Position numbers and translations under genes: made by a program. 64,000 nucleotides of DNA from a virus. Of the stretch, positions 34,903-41,607 are shown in pieces. Location of the stretch: positions 25,480 through 89,479 of the IMG/VR virus record IMGVR_UViG_3300027631_002331; one strand, 5' to 3'. The notes beneath the pieces were generated by a model. The model did no database searches, was not told the DNA's origin, and worked only from the letters and a program-made list of their open reading frames with translations. The first letter of the stretch is position 1. Each line of letters begins with the position of its first letter.

Positions 34903-35690
34903 TAGTATCGCATGAAGTACCTAGATGTTTATTAACAGCATCTCCTGAGTTTAATGATTACGATTATCTTTTACCGCACTTGTTAGATCAGGATGAGGAG
35001 TATTTACAATACTTTAAAGATGCTAAAAAATCAGGTCGTTACATTATTATGGATAACTCACTTCATGAACTTGGAGAGGCATATGATCATGAACGTTTAA
35101 GATATTGGATTAACGAAATAGAACCAGATGAGTTTATAGTACCTGATGTATGGATGGATTGTCATAAAACAGCAGCACAAGCCAAATATTGGAGACAGTT
35201 TACATATCCTGAAAATACAAAAATCACAGCCGTTATTCAAGGTAGTAATAAAAACGAAGCATACTTATGTGCTAATTTATTACAAAACCTTGGTTATGAA
35301 AAACTATGTGTATCCTACGGTGCAACTTGGTATAACGATTTCTTCCCACACACCAACCCAGATATGGGTAAGGCGTTGGGTAGAGTAAGATTTGTACAAG
35401 GGTTATTAAATTTAAAATCATTATATAACGTTAAATACCATTTATTAGGATGTTCCATACCCCAGGAGTTTGGTTGGTATGATAATCATCCTAAAATCGA
35501 ATCTATAGATACATCTAACCCTATTATGGCTGCTTTAGATGGTACTAGATATACTGAACAAGGTTTAACTACTAAACCTAAAGCAAATATGAATGATAAC
35601 TTTGAAATAGATTTTAAGGATGTTGATTATGAAACTATATTATATAATACAATACTTTTTAGAGAAATAAATGGAATAAAAAAACAATAA
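34899..35690 (+). CDS. TGT/DpdA-like protein, putative DNA deazaguanine transglycosylase
   Basis: A 263-residue TIM-barrel-like protein. Its motifs resemble the tRNA-guanine transglycosylase/DpdA superfamily: an early YIIMDNSLHELGEA (Asp in the binding-site position), EFIVPDVWMDCHKT (second acidic pair) and a later VQGLLNLKSLYNVKYHLLG with the CSIPQEF turn. In phages such proteins insert 7-deazaguanine derivatives into DNA in place of guanine. QueC, QueD, QueE and FolE homologs in this window would make the precursor. It is shorter than tRNA-type TGT and lacks a clear zinc site. Function in DNA is inferred from context. Confidence 0.62.
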   Translation: MIVSHEVPRCLLTASPEFNDYDYLLPHLLDQDEEYLQYFKDAKKSGRYIIMDNSLHELGEAYDHERLRYWINEIEPDEFIVPDVWMDCHKTAAQAKYWRQFTYPENTKITAVIQGSNKNEAYLCANLLQNLGYEKLCVSYGATWYNDFFPHTNPDMGKALGRVRFVQGLLNLKSLYNVKYHLLGCSIPQEFGWYDNHPKIESIDTSNPIMAALDGTRYTEQGLTTKPKANMNDNFEIDFKDVDYETILYNTILFREINGIKKQ

Positions 35691-35691
35691 T

Positions 35692-36147
35692 ATGAAAAAA
35701 ACAATTTTATTACTATTCATGATTATTATATCATGTGCAAACCCCAATATGCAAGAGGGTTTAGATAATCTAAGATCTCAACTTTCACAAATAAGTAATC
35801 AAATTAATACTATGAATTTAAATGAGTTAACCCAAAAAGTTAACGAGTTAAAGTCACTAATAGAAAATTTAGTCATAGAGGTAGATTCAGCTCAACCAAC
35901 TCTAAACACCCTACAAGAAACATTATCACTATTATTAATCAGAATCAACGAACTACCAACAGAAGAAGAAATCCAGGATGTTTTATCTACTATAGAGGAA
36001 ATACAATCAGGTATAGATGTTTTGGTAGCAAGAGCAGATTATGATATTGATGGAGTCATCAACGCAATAGATGAATGCCCCGATACTCCAATATCAGAAA
36101 TAAACGATGTTAACGAAGTAGGATGTTCACCTTCACAAATAGGGTAG
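35692..36147 (+). CDS. Lipoprotein with thrombospondin-type-3-like motif
   Basis: A 151-residue protein. Residues 1-15 form a lipoprotein signal (ISCANP). Heptad-rich helices follow (about 20-115), then DYDIDGVINAIDECPDTP, an Asp-rich calcium-binding repeat found before OmpA domains. The C-terminal region carries a single GC pair. It would sit in the outer or inner membrane with its coiled coil in the periplasm. It starts 1 base after the TGT-like gene. Role unknown. Confidence 0.65.
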   Translation: MKKTILLLFMIIISCANPNMQEGLDNLRSQLSQISNQINTMNLNELTQKVNELKSLIENLVIEVDSAQPTLNTLQETLSLLLIRINELPTEEEIQDVLSTIEEIQSGIDVLVARADYDIDGVINAIDECPDTPISEINDVNEVGCSPSQIG

Positions 36148-36150
36148 ATT

Positions 36151-36336
36151 ATGACAGAAATAATAAAACACACACTAGGACTTTGTGGTGAACATTTCCA
36201 CCCAAATATATGGACTCTCTTATTAGGAGGGGTTGGTTTATCAACTATCTCTTCGTATATTAGATTATATATAAAATGTAAAGTAAAACAAGCGTTAGCC
36301 TATACGCAAAATACCTGGCAACAAATAAATAAATAA
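36151..36336 (+). CDS. Small membrane protein, unknown
   Basis: A 61-residue protein with one hydrophobic stretch (NIWTLLLGGVGLSTISSYIRL, about 19-39) and a basic C-terminal end. It starts 3 bases after the lipoprotein and precedes QueC by 4 bases. No family is recognised. Confidence 0.5.
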   Translation: MTEIIKHTLGLCGEHFHPNIWTLLLGGVGLSTISSYIRLYIKCKVKQALAYTQNTWQQINK

Positions 36337-36340
36337 AATC

Positions 36341-37150
36341 ATGGCAAAACATGTAGTAGTTTCATTAAGTGGGGGAATGGATAGTTCCACACTATTATTA
36401 AGAGCATTATCTGAATATGATACCGTAACAGGTATTTCATTTGATTATGGTCAAAAACACAGAGTTGAGTTAGAACGAGCTCAATCATTGATTGATTATC
36501 TAGCAGATAATGGTCATAAAGTTAACTATCGTCAAATACAACTAAATGGATTAGTTGATTTATTAGATTCAGCTTTAGTGGAAGGTGGAGATGACGTACC
36601 AGAAGGACATTATGAAAACGATAATATGAAGGAAACAGTTGTTCCTAATCGTAATAAAATGTTTGCTTCTATTACTCAAGCAGTTGCTCTATCAGTAGCT
36701 AATAAAACAGAAGAAACTTGTGATATAGCATTAGGTATTCATGCTGGTGATCACGCCGTTTACCCAGATTGTAGACAAGAGTTTAGAGATGCAGACGATG
36801 CTGCTTTTAGAGAAGGTAATTGGGATGCTGATAGAGTAGGGTATTTTACACCTTATTTAAAAACAGATAAATTAGGAATTTTAAAAGATGGACAAGAATT
36901 GGTTAATGAATTGGGAATTGAATTTGATGAAGTATACAAACGTACTAACACTTCTTATAAGCCCTATCCTAGCGGTAATAGCGACTACAAATCAGCTTCA
37001 TCTGTTGAAAGGATTGAAGCATTTATCGAACTTAATCGTCCTGACCCAGTACAATATGAAGATGAAAGTGGACCAGTCGATTATAGCGTTGCGAAGGCAC
37101 ATGTTCAAAGTGTATTAACTGATCACGTAGCAGTAAAAGGAGATTTATAA
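36341..37150 (+). CDS. queC: QueC-like 7-cyano-7-deazaguanine synthase, zinc cysteines missing
   Basis: A 269-residue ATP-pyrophosphatase. The PP-loop SLSGGMDSSTLL (about 7-18) opens the protein, followed by SFDYGQKHRVELERAQ, VPNRNKMFASI and IHAGDHAVYPDCR, all typical of QueC. The family then has four zinc cysteines before ERIEAF; here the same region reads TSYKPYPSGNSDYKSASS, with none. QueC converts 7-carboxy-7-deazaguanine through the 7-amido form to preQ0. Loss of the zinc site may change stability or the end product. The partner genes are QueD (37898), QueE and FolE. Confidence 0.88.
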   Translation: MAKHVVVSLSGGMDSSTLLLRALSEYDTVTGISFDYGQKHRVELERAQSLIDYLADNGHKVNYRQIQLNGLVDLLDSALVEGGDDVPEGHYENDNMKETVVPNRNKMFASITQAVALSVANKTEETCDIALGIHAGDHAVYPDCRQEFRDADDAAFREGNWDADRVGYFTPYLKTDKLGILKDGQELVNELGIEFDEVYKRTNTSYKPYPSGNSDYKSASSVERIEAFIELNRPDPVQYEDESGPVDYSVAKAHVQSVLTDHVAVKGDL

Positions 37151-37151
37151 T

Positions 37152-37478
37152 ATGAAAAAACTATTTTTATTATTGACATTAGTATCTACTCTTGCCTTTG
37201 GGCAAGAGGAGGTACCTTTTAAAGTATTAGGTATTTGGAGTAATACAGAAGGTGAAACTTTAGTAATCCAAAGAGCTGAAGATTTAATAATATTTACTAG
37301 GAAAGATAAATACAAAATCCTAGCTCAAGGTCAGATTACCATGGTAAATGGTGACATGCATATTAACAGATATGATACAGAAGAAGAGTATAGATTAGGT
37401 TTATTTATTGGTAATGAAACAATGGTTATTAACAAACCCAATTCAATTAGTGCTTGGTTGTGGGTTAGAATTCAATAA
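37152..37478 (+). CDS. Small exported beta-rich protein, lipocalin-like
   Basis: A 108-residue protein with a signal peptide (ending LAFGQ) and eight predicted beta strands, starting KVLGIWSNTEGETLVIQ. The pattern (Gly-x-Trp near the start) resembles small lipocalin-like domains of Bacteroidota, but there is no decisive motif. It begins 1 base after the queC stop and ends 3 bases before the next small gene. Confidence 0.55.
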   Translation: MKKLFLLLTLVSTLAFGQEEVPFKVLGIWSNTEGETLVIQRAEDLIIFTRKDKYKILAQGQITMVNGDMHINRYDTEEEYRLGLFIGNETMVINKPNSISAWLWVRIQ

Positions 37479-37481
37479 GAT

Positions 37482-37646
37482 ATGAGTAAACAACAACTAC
37501 CAGATGCTAGAAAGCATCAAATAATTAGTTTTATTAAATCAGGAGTTAGAATATTGGGGTATGTTTTTTTACCAATAAATTTGTATACCGCAACTATTAT
37601 TCTTATCTTATCTGAAGTAATAGGTATATTTGAAGAATTAGTTTAA
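37482..37646 (+). CDS. 54-residue membrane protein
   Basis: A short frame beginning MSKQQLPDARKHQIISF with a hydrophobic region (about 24-48, with LPINLYTATIILILSEVIG). It is tightly spaced with the lipocalin-like gene (3 bases) and the thioredoxin gene (13 bases). No family is known to me. The operon position makes it credible. Confidence 0.5.
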   Translation: MSKQQLPDARKHQIISFIKSGVRILGYVFLPINLYTATIILILSEVIGIFEELV

Positions 37647-37659
37647 TTAAAATAAAAAT

Positions 37660-37905
37660 ATGAAAGAAATACTTTACTTTTCAGCCCCGTGGTGTGGGCC
37701 CTGTAAACAATTAGGACCGATTATGGAATCTTTATCAGGTCAAATCAACTATAGAAAAATCAACGTAGATAACGACACAGAACTATCTACTAAATATGGT
37801 GTTAGAAATATCCCCACTTTAGTTCTTTTAGAAAATGGAGAAGCAGTTAATAGAACGACAGGATTACAATCAAAACAACAAATTTTAAACTTTTACAATG
37901 GGTAA
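37660..37905 (+). CDS. Thioredoxin
   Basis: An 81-residue minimal thioredoxin fold with the active site APWCGPCKQL (about 8-17) and the cis-proline motif RNIPTLVLLENG. It reduces disulfides and may feed electrons to the ribonucleotide reductase (whose alpha subunit has a C-terminal Cys pair). It overlaps the QueD-like gene by 8 bases. Confidence 0.9.
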   Translation: MKEILYFSAPWCGPCKQLGPIMESLSGQINYRKINVDNDTELSTKYGVRNIPTLVLLENGEAVNRTTGLQSKQQILNFYNG

Positions 37906-38362
37906 ATTTACATCAACAAAAGTATACGATGGGTTTTCAACTGTATTTCGTCAATGGAAAGCAGAAACAACTCACTGTCGATTTGTACATGGTTATGGAG
38001 TATCTTTTAAAGTATGGTTTGAAGGAGAATTAGATGATAGAAATTGGGTTTGGGATTTTGGATCAGCAAAACGATCTAAAACCCTAATCGATGGTAAAAC
38101 ACCTAAAGAGTGGATGTCATATATGTTTGATCATACTATGATTATAGCTGAAGATGATCCCTACAGACAAGCGTTTGAACAGATGGGAACTGCTGAAGTA
38201 GCCCAAGTTAGAATACTACCAGCAGTTGGAGCAGAAAAGTTTGCTGAATACGTTTATGAAAAACTAAATGGTTGGGTAGTAGAGGAAAGTGAAGGTAGAG
38301 TTAAAGTAGCTCAAGTAGAGTTTAGAGAGCACGAAAAGAATAACGCTTCATACCGCCCATAA
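37898..38362 (+). CDS. queD: QueD-like 6-carboxytetrahydropterin synthase, altered zinc site
   Basis: A 154-residue protein of the 6-pyruvoyl-tetrahydropterin synthase family. The Cys of the C-x-x-x-H-G-H motif is kept in HCRFVHGYGVSFKV, but the motif reads HGY, and the earlier His of the A-A-H-R motif is replaced (FSTVFRQW). The catalytic Asp-His pair is kept in FDHTMIIAEDDP and a later Glu in PAVGAEKFAEYV. The protein probably uses a modified metal site or a different chemistry. It would convert the FolE product in the deazaguanine route. A late-promoter box overlaps its stop codon. Confidence 0.82.
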   Translation: MGKFTSTKVYDGFSTVFRQWKAETTHCRFVHGYGVSFKVWFEGELDDRNWVWDFGSAKRSKTLIDGKTPKEWMSYMFDHTMIIAEDDPYRQAFEQMGTAEVAQVRILPAVGAEKFAEYVYEKLNGWVVEESEGRVKVAQVEFREHEKNNASYRP

Positions 38363-38376
38363 TATTTATAACCATA
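38361..38376 (+). promoter_or_regulatory. Putative late promoter (AATATTTATAACCATA)
   Basis: The box overlaps the stop of the QueD-like gene and lies 22 bases before the first fibre-region gene. It is part of the late-promoter set. Confidence 0.5.
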
Positions 38377-38397
38377 CATAAACTTAAATAAAAATAA

Positions 38398-38730
38398 ATG
38401 GCCAGTTTAACAAATAGACATATAAAAGATACCTACCAAGATCTTTTAACAACTGAAAATAATCTCCTACAAAGTGGTTTAGGAGACCCCGTAGAGGTTA
38501 GTATGAGTGGATCTTCGTTTATAAGTGCTTCAATATCAGGAGACGGCTTTAGTTTAGGGTCAGGGAGTGATAATACAGTTTTATCTTCATCATTTGCCCA
38601 AACAGCAGCTACTGCAATGGGTATTTCTAACATTCAAGATTTCTCAGATGACACAGCAGCAGCATCTGGTGGTATCCCAATAGGAGGAATATATAGAACT
38701 TTAGGTGATTTAAAGGTTAGAATAGCATAA
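38398..38730 (+). CDS. Small fibre-region protein with shared C-terminal tip motif
   Basis: A 110-residue Ser/Gly-rich protein. Its last 30 residues, DFSDDTAAASGGIPIGGIY followed by RTLGDLKVRIA, recur with changes at the ends of the fibre proteins at 41608 and 43249. Such endings are seen on marine phage fibre proteins. It starts the fibre cassette behind a late-promoter box and ends before a terminator. I take it for a short fibre or tip protein. Confidence 0.7.
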   Translation: MASLTNRHIKDTYQDLLTTENNLLQSGLGDPVEVSMSGSSFISASISGDGFSLGSGSDNTVLSSSFAQTAATAMGISNIQDFSDDTAAASGGIPIGGIYRTLGDLKVRIA

Positions 38731-38749
38731 ATAACCTTATTGAAAAGTA

Positions 38750-38772
38750 AAAGCTCCCTATATGGGAGCTTT
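38750..38772 (+). terminator. Rho-independent terminator
   Basis: AAGCTCCC (38751-38758) and GGGAGCTT (38764-38771) form an 8-bp stem followed by T-rich TTCTTTATATT. A second small inverted repeat (CTTAG/CTAAG, 38793-38810) lies between it and the next late promoter. Confidence 0.7.
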
Positions 38773-38814
38773 CTTTATATTACTCTACTAATCTTAGTGA
38801 TTAAACTAAGAAAT

Positions 38815-38832
38815 AACATATTTATAACAAAA
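38815..38832 (+). promoter_or_regulatory. Putative late promoter (ACATATTTATAACAAAA)
   Basis: The C-type late box lies 6 bases before the ATG of the next gene. It matches the holin-gene copy at 31011 over 17 bases. Confidence 0.55.
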
Positions 38833-38838
38833 TAATAA

Positions 38839-39321
38839 ATGGGTAGGTTAATTTCAAATTTAGACGAAAGAGTAATACTAGACGATGGTAAATCCTCTAT
38901 TACATCCCACACAACAACTATCGAAGATGTAGGTCAGTTTACAAGGAGATTAGACACCATTTCTACTAACTTTTCGGGTAGTGGTATAGAGATTTTAAAG
39001 TTTGTAGATTCTGAAGAAGAATCATTAGCTGGATCTTTTGTTAAAGGTGATGTAAGATATATTCGAATTTCAAACCTCACACCTTGTAACGTAGATTTAT
39101 ATTTTATAAAATCAAATGAGGAATCAACTATCTTTAATTTAGATGGTGAAAAAACATTTATGTTAGGTAATGGTAAGTTTAATGCTTCATCAGTATCTGA
39201 TTATGTAGTAGAGGGTTATGTTGACCCTACGTATTATGGAGACTTAATAGGAATAGACACAATAAAAGCGAAGGCTTATCCTTCATCATCATTATTAGAA
39301 ATAGTAGTAGCATCTAAATAA
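38839..39321 (+). CDS. Virion-associated protein of the fibre cassette, unknown
   Basis: A 160-residue soluble protein with no signal peptide. It starts MGRLISNLDERVILDDGKSS and has a middle segment with FVKGDVRYIRISNLTP typical of small beta-sandwich virion proteins, then a polar end. I recognise no enzyme motif. The late promoter and neighbours suggest a virion part. Confidence 0.6.
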   Translation: MGRLISNLDERVILDDGKSSITSHTTTIEDVGQFTRRLDTISTNFSGSGIEILKFVDSEEESLAGSFVKGDVRYIRISNLTPCNVDLYFIKSNEESTIFNLDGEKTFMLGNGKFNASSVSDYVVEGYVDPTYYGDLIGIDTIKAKAYPSSSLLEIVVASK

Positions 39322-39327
39322 AAACAA

Positions 39328-39717
39328 ATGGCATTAACTTACAGATCAATAAAAGGCTCAGCCCTAACAAACTTAGAACTAGATAATAACTTTAGACACT
39401 TTACAGGATCACACTCAGTAACAGGATCAATGGCTGTTACAGGTGATATAAGTGCTACCACTGGAAGTATTACTGGTGATTTAATCGTATCAGGTGGTTT
39501 AACCACGACAAACGATTTAGATGTATCAGGTAGTATTAAAACAACATCCGACATTACAACTGCTGGATCATTAACAGCAGTAACAGGTATAATAGCTTCA
39601 GGTAGTATAAATCTTAGTGGTTTACCCGTATCAGAATCACTAGCTTCAATAGGTGGGGTTTGGTTGTCAGGATCAACAGGAGTAAGTTCAAAGTATTTAG
39701 TAGTAAGAACAGCATAA
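39328..39717 (+). CDS. Fibre protein with repeating beta-helix-like motifs
   Basis: A 129-residue protein. The N-terminal TYRSIKGSALTNLELDNNF is the small helical anchor seen in other marine fibre proteins. Repeats of TGDISATTGSITGD and SGGLTTTNDLDVSG form a beta-helix-like stalk. The C-terminal tail ends in YLVVRTA. It is an elongated trimeric fibre in form. Confidence 0.7.
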   Translation: MALTYRSIKGSALTNLELDNNFRHFTGSHSVTGSMAVTGDISATTGSITGDLIVSGGLTTTNDLDVSGSIKTTSDITTAGSLTAVTGIIASGSINLSGLPVSESLASIGGVWLSGSTGVSSKYLVVRTA

Positions 39718-39746
39718 TATAACATTGATAAAATAAGACCCACTGA

Positions 39747-40016
39747 ATGAAAATACATCAACCCATACTGATAGGTAGTAGTCAAACTTCTGCCTCCCTA
39801 GACTCAGAAGGAGTAATATCTTCCTCAGCTGTATTGATCCAAACTTCAATTCCATCAACTGATGATTTACTTTTGGTAAAAGGGTCAGTGAATGAGGGAG
39901 AGGTAGCAATCACAGAAAAAGGAACTCTACAACTAAAATGGAGTGGAAGCTCTTTCCCACCAGCAGTTGAAGGGGGAATATTTTACACTGCTTCGCAGTT
40001 TTATTTTGGAACATAA
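39747..40016 (+). CDS. Short fibre-cassette protein, unknown
   Basis: An 89-residue protein (MKIHQPILIGSSQTSASLDS). It is Ser/Thr-rich with beta strands and ends in ASQFYFGT; no enzyme motif is visible. It lies between two fibre genes, and its stop overlaps the late box before the repeat fibre. The 29-base gap upstream holds no clear promoter. Confidence 0.55.
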   Translation: MKIHQPILIGSSQTSASLDSEGVISSSAVLIQTSIPSTDDLLLVKGSVNEGEVAITEKGTLQLKWSGSSFPPAVEGGIFYTASQFYFGT

Positions 40017-40030
40017 TATTTATACACAAA
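40015..40030 (+). promoter_or_regulatory. Putative late promoter (AATATTTATACACAAA)
   Basis: A degenerate copy of the late box overlapping the upstream stop. It lies about 60 bases before the repeat fibre gene, farther than the other copies. Confidence 0.4.
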
Positions 40031-40088
40031 TAACAAGAATAACAAGAATAATTAATTAATAACAGTTTAACACAAACAAACAAGACAC

Positions 40089-41216
40089 ATGGCATCCTGG
40101 AAAAAAATCATAACTGAGGCAGAATTAACTACGGTTTCCGCTTCCTTAACGGTAACGGATCAATCAATTAGTTCATCTGTAGCGGCCCTAAGTGGTTCGG
40201 CTTCAGATGCTAGAAATTTATTAGTTGGAGATAATTCAGCTTTAAGCGCTTCTTTAACTGTAACAGATCAAGCGATTAGCTCATCTGTAGCAACACTAAG
40301 TGGATCAGCATCAGACGCAAGAGACTTATTAGTAACAAAAATTAGTGGATCATCAGTAGCTCCAATTGCTGCTTTAAGTTCATCTTTAACATCAACTGAC
40401 CAAGTAATAAGCTCTTCAGTAGCAGCTTTAAGTGGATCAGCTTCAGATGCTAGAAATCTAATAGTTACTGACAATACAGCTTTAAGTGCTTCCCTAACGG
40501 TAACGGATCAATCAATTAGTTCATCTGTAGCATCCCTAAGTGGATCAGCATCAGACTCTAGAGATTTATTAGTAACAAAAATTAGTGGATCTTCTACAGC
40601 AGCAATCTCAGCATTAAGTGCTTCACTAACAGTAACTGACCAAGCAATAAGTTCATCAGTAGCGGGATTAAGTGGATCAGCATCAGATGCTAGAAACCTA
40701 TTAGTATCTCAAATAGCTGATACTACTACTTTAACTTTCTCTTCTAATGTACAAGGTGAGTTTGAAGCTGATTTTAATGGTGTAACAGAAACTGTTATTC
40801 TTGCTGATTTATCGGCAACATCTGACCCAACTTTTAACGATTTAAAAGTTGATGGATCAGCTACAGTAGAAGGAGATTTAACTGTTAAAGGAACAACTAC
40901 ATCAGTTCAAACAACTAACCTATTAGTTGAAGATAAGTTTGCGTTATTTGCAAGTGGTTCAGAGGTACAAACAGATGGTGGTATTATAATCCAAGCAGCA
41001 CCTGACGGATCAGGTAAAGCATTAGGATATTCTCAAGCAAATAGTAGATGGTCATTACAATCATCATTATCTCATGATGCGACAACGTTTAGTTCAGTAG
41101 ATGCTTTCCTAGGTACAGTAGAAACATCAACAGTTGTACCATCATCAGCACCAATATATGGTTTAGGTACTATGCACATTAAAACTGATACAGAAGATAT
41201 TTATATTTACTCATAA
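40089..41216 (+). CDS. Repeat-built tail fibre protein
   Basis: A 375-residue protein. After MASWKKIITEAEL come about six near-identical units of roughly 32 residues (SASLTVTDQSISSSVAALSG, then SASDARNLLV). A non-repeat part (about 205-300) leads to FNDLKVDGSATVEGDLTVKG, a fibre domain typical of marine phages, and a tail with TMHIKTDTEDIYIYS. The repeats would form an elongated coiled or beta-helical shaft. The same unit returns in the 41608 gene, so this is a site of recombination. Confidence 0.85.
   Translation: MASWKKIITEAELTTVSASLTVTDQSISSSVAALSGSASDARNLLVGDNSALSASLTVTDQAISSSVATLSGSASDARDLLVTKISGSSVAPIAALSSSLTSTDQVISSSVAALSGSASDARNLIVTDNTALSASLTVTDQSISSSVASLSGSASDSRDLLVTKISGSSTAAISALSASLTVTDQAISSSVAGLSGSASDARNLLVSQIADTTTLTFSSNVQGEFEADFNGVTETVILADLSATSDPTFNDLKVDGSATVEGDLTVKGTTTSVQTTNLLVEDKFALFASGSEVQTDGGIIIQAAPDGSGKALGYSQANSRWSLQSSLSHDATTFSSVDAFLGTVETSTVVPSSAPIYGLGTMHIKTDTEDIYIYS
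40134..40710 (+). repeat. Tandem fibre repeat DNA, about 95-110 bases per unit
   Basis: Units with the text GATCAATCAATTAGTTCATC recur with point changes through this part of the fibre gene. They encode the shaft repeat described for that gene. Copy number may vary by recombination. Confidence 0.8.
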
Positions 41217-41233
41217 TAGAAGTTAAATAAGTT

Positions 41234-41407
41234 ATGGGATTAGTAAAACAAATGGAAACCCCAATAGGGGTTTCCAAAAGTAAGTTGGATAAAGTAGAGA
41301 TTGGTATTATATTAACACTTATAAAACAATCCACCTTTAAAGGGGAGGATTTAGAAAAAGTATATAATATGGTAATAAAACTACAAAACCAACTAAAGAA
41401 TGTATAA
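41234..41407 (+). CDS. 57-residue protein, unknown
   Basis: A short frame (MGLVKQMETPIGVSKSKLDK) with an amphipathic helix-rich sequence and no membrane segment. Its end overlaps the next small gene by 8 bases, which supports real translation. The role is unknown; it may be a chaperone for the neighbouring fibres. Confidence 0.5.
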   Translation: MGLVKQMETPIGVSKSKLDKVEIGIILTLIKQSTFKGEDLEKVYNMVIKLQNQLKNV

Positions 41408-41543
41408 TCTCGATTTAACTGAGCAAGAAATGGCTGTAATAGCTAAAGCTGTTATGAATTTAAATATAAAAGGAAAAGATGCTATGTTAGTAGCTAGTGT
41501 ATTATCTAAACTACAAACCCAAGCATCCAATATAAGTAAATAA
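41400..41543 (+). CDS. 47-residue helical protein, unknown
   Basis: A short frame (MYNLDLTEQEMAVIAKAVMN) of helical character. The start overlaps the preceding gene by 8 bases. It lies just before the second repeat fibre. No family is recognised. Confidence 0.5.
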   Translation: MYNLDLTEQEMAVIAKAVMNLNIKGKDAMLVASVLSKLQTQASNISK

Positions 41544-41607
41544 AAATGTATTACGGCCCCAATAGGGGAAGTGGGCAATATTGTAACCAACCTAATATAA
41601 AAGTAAA

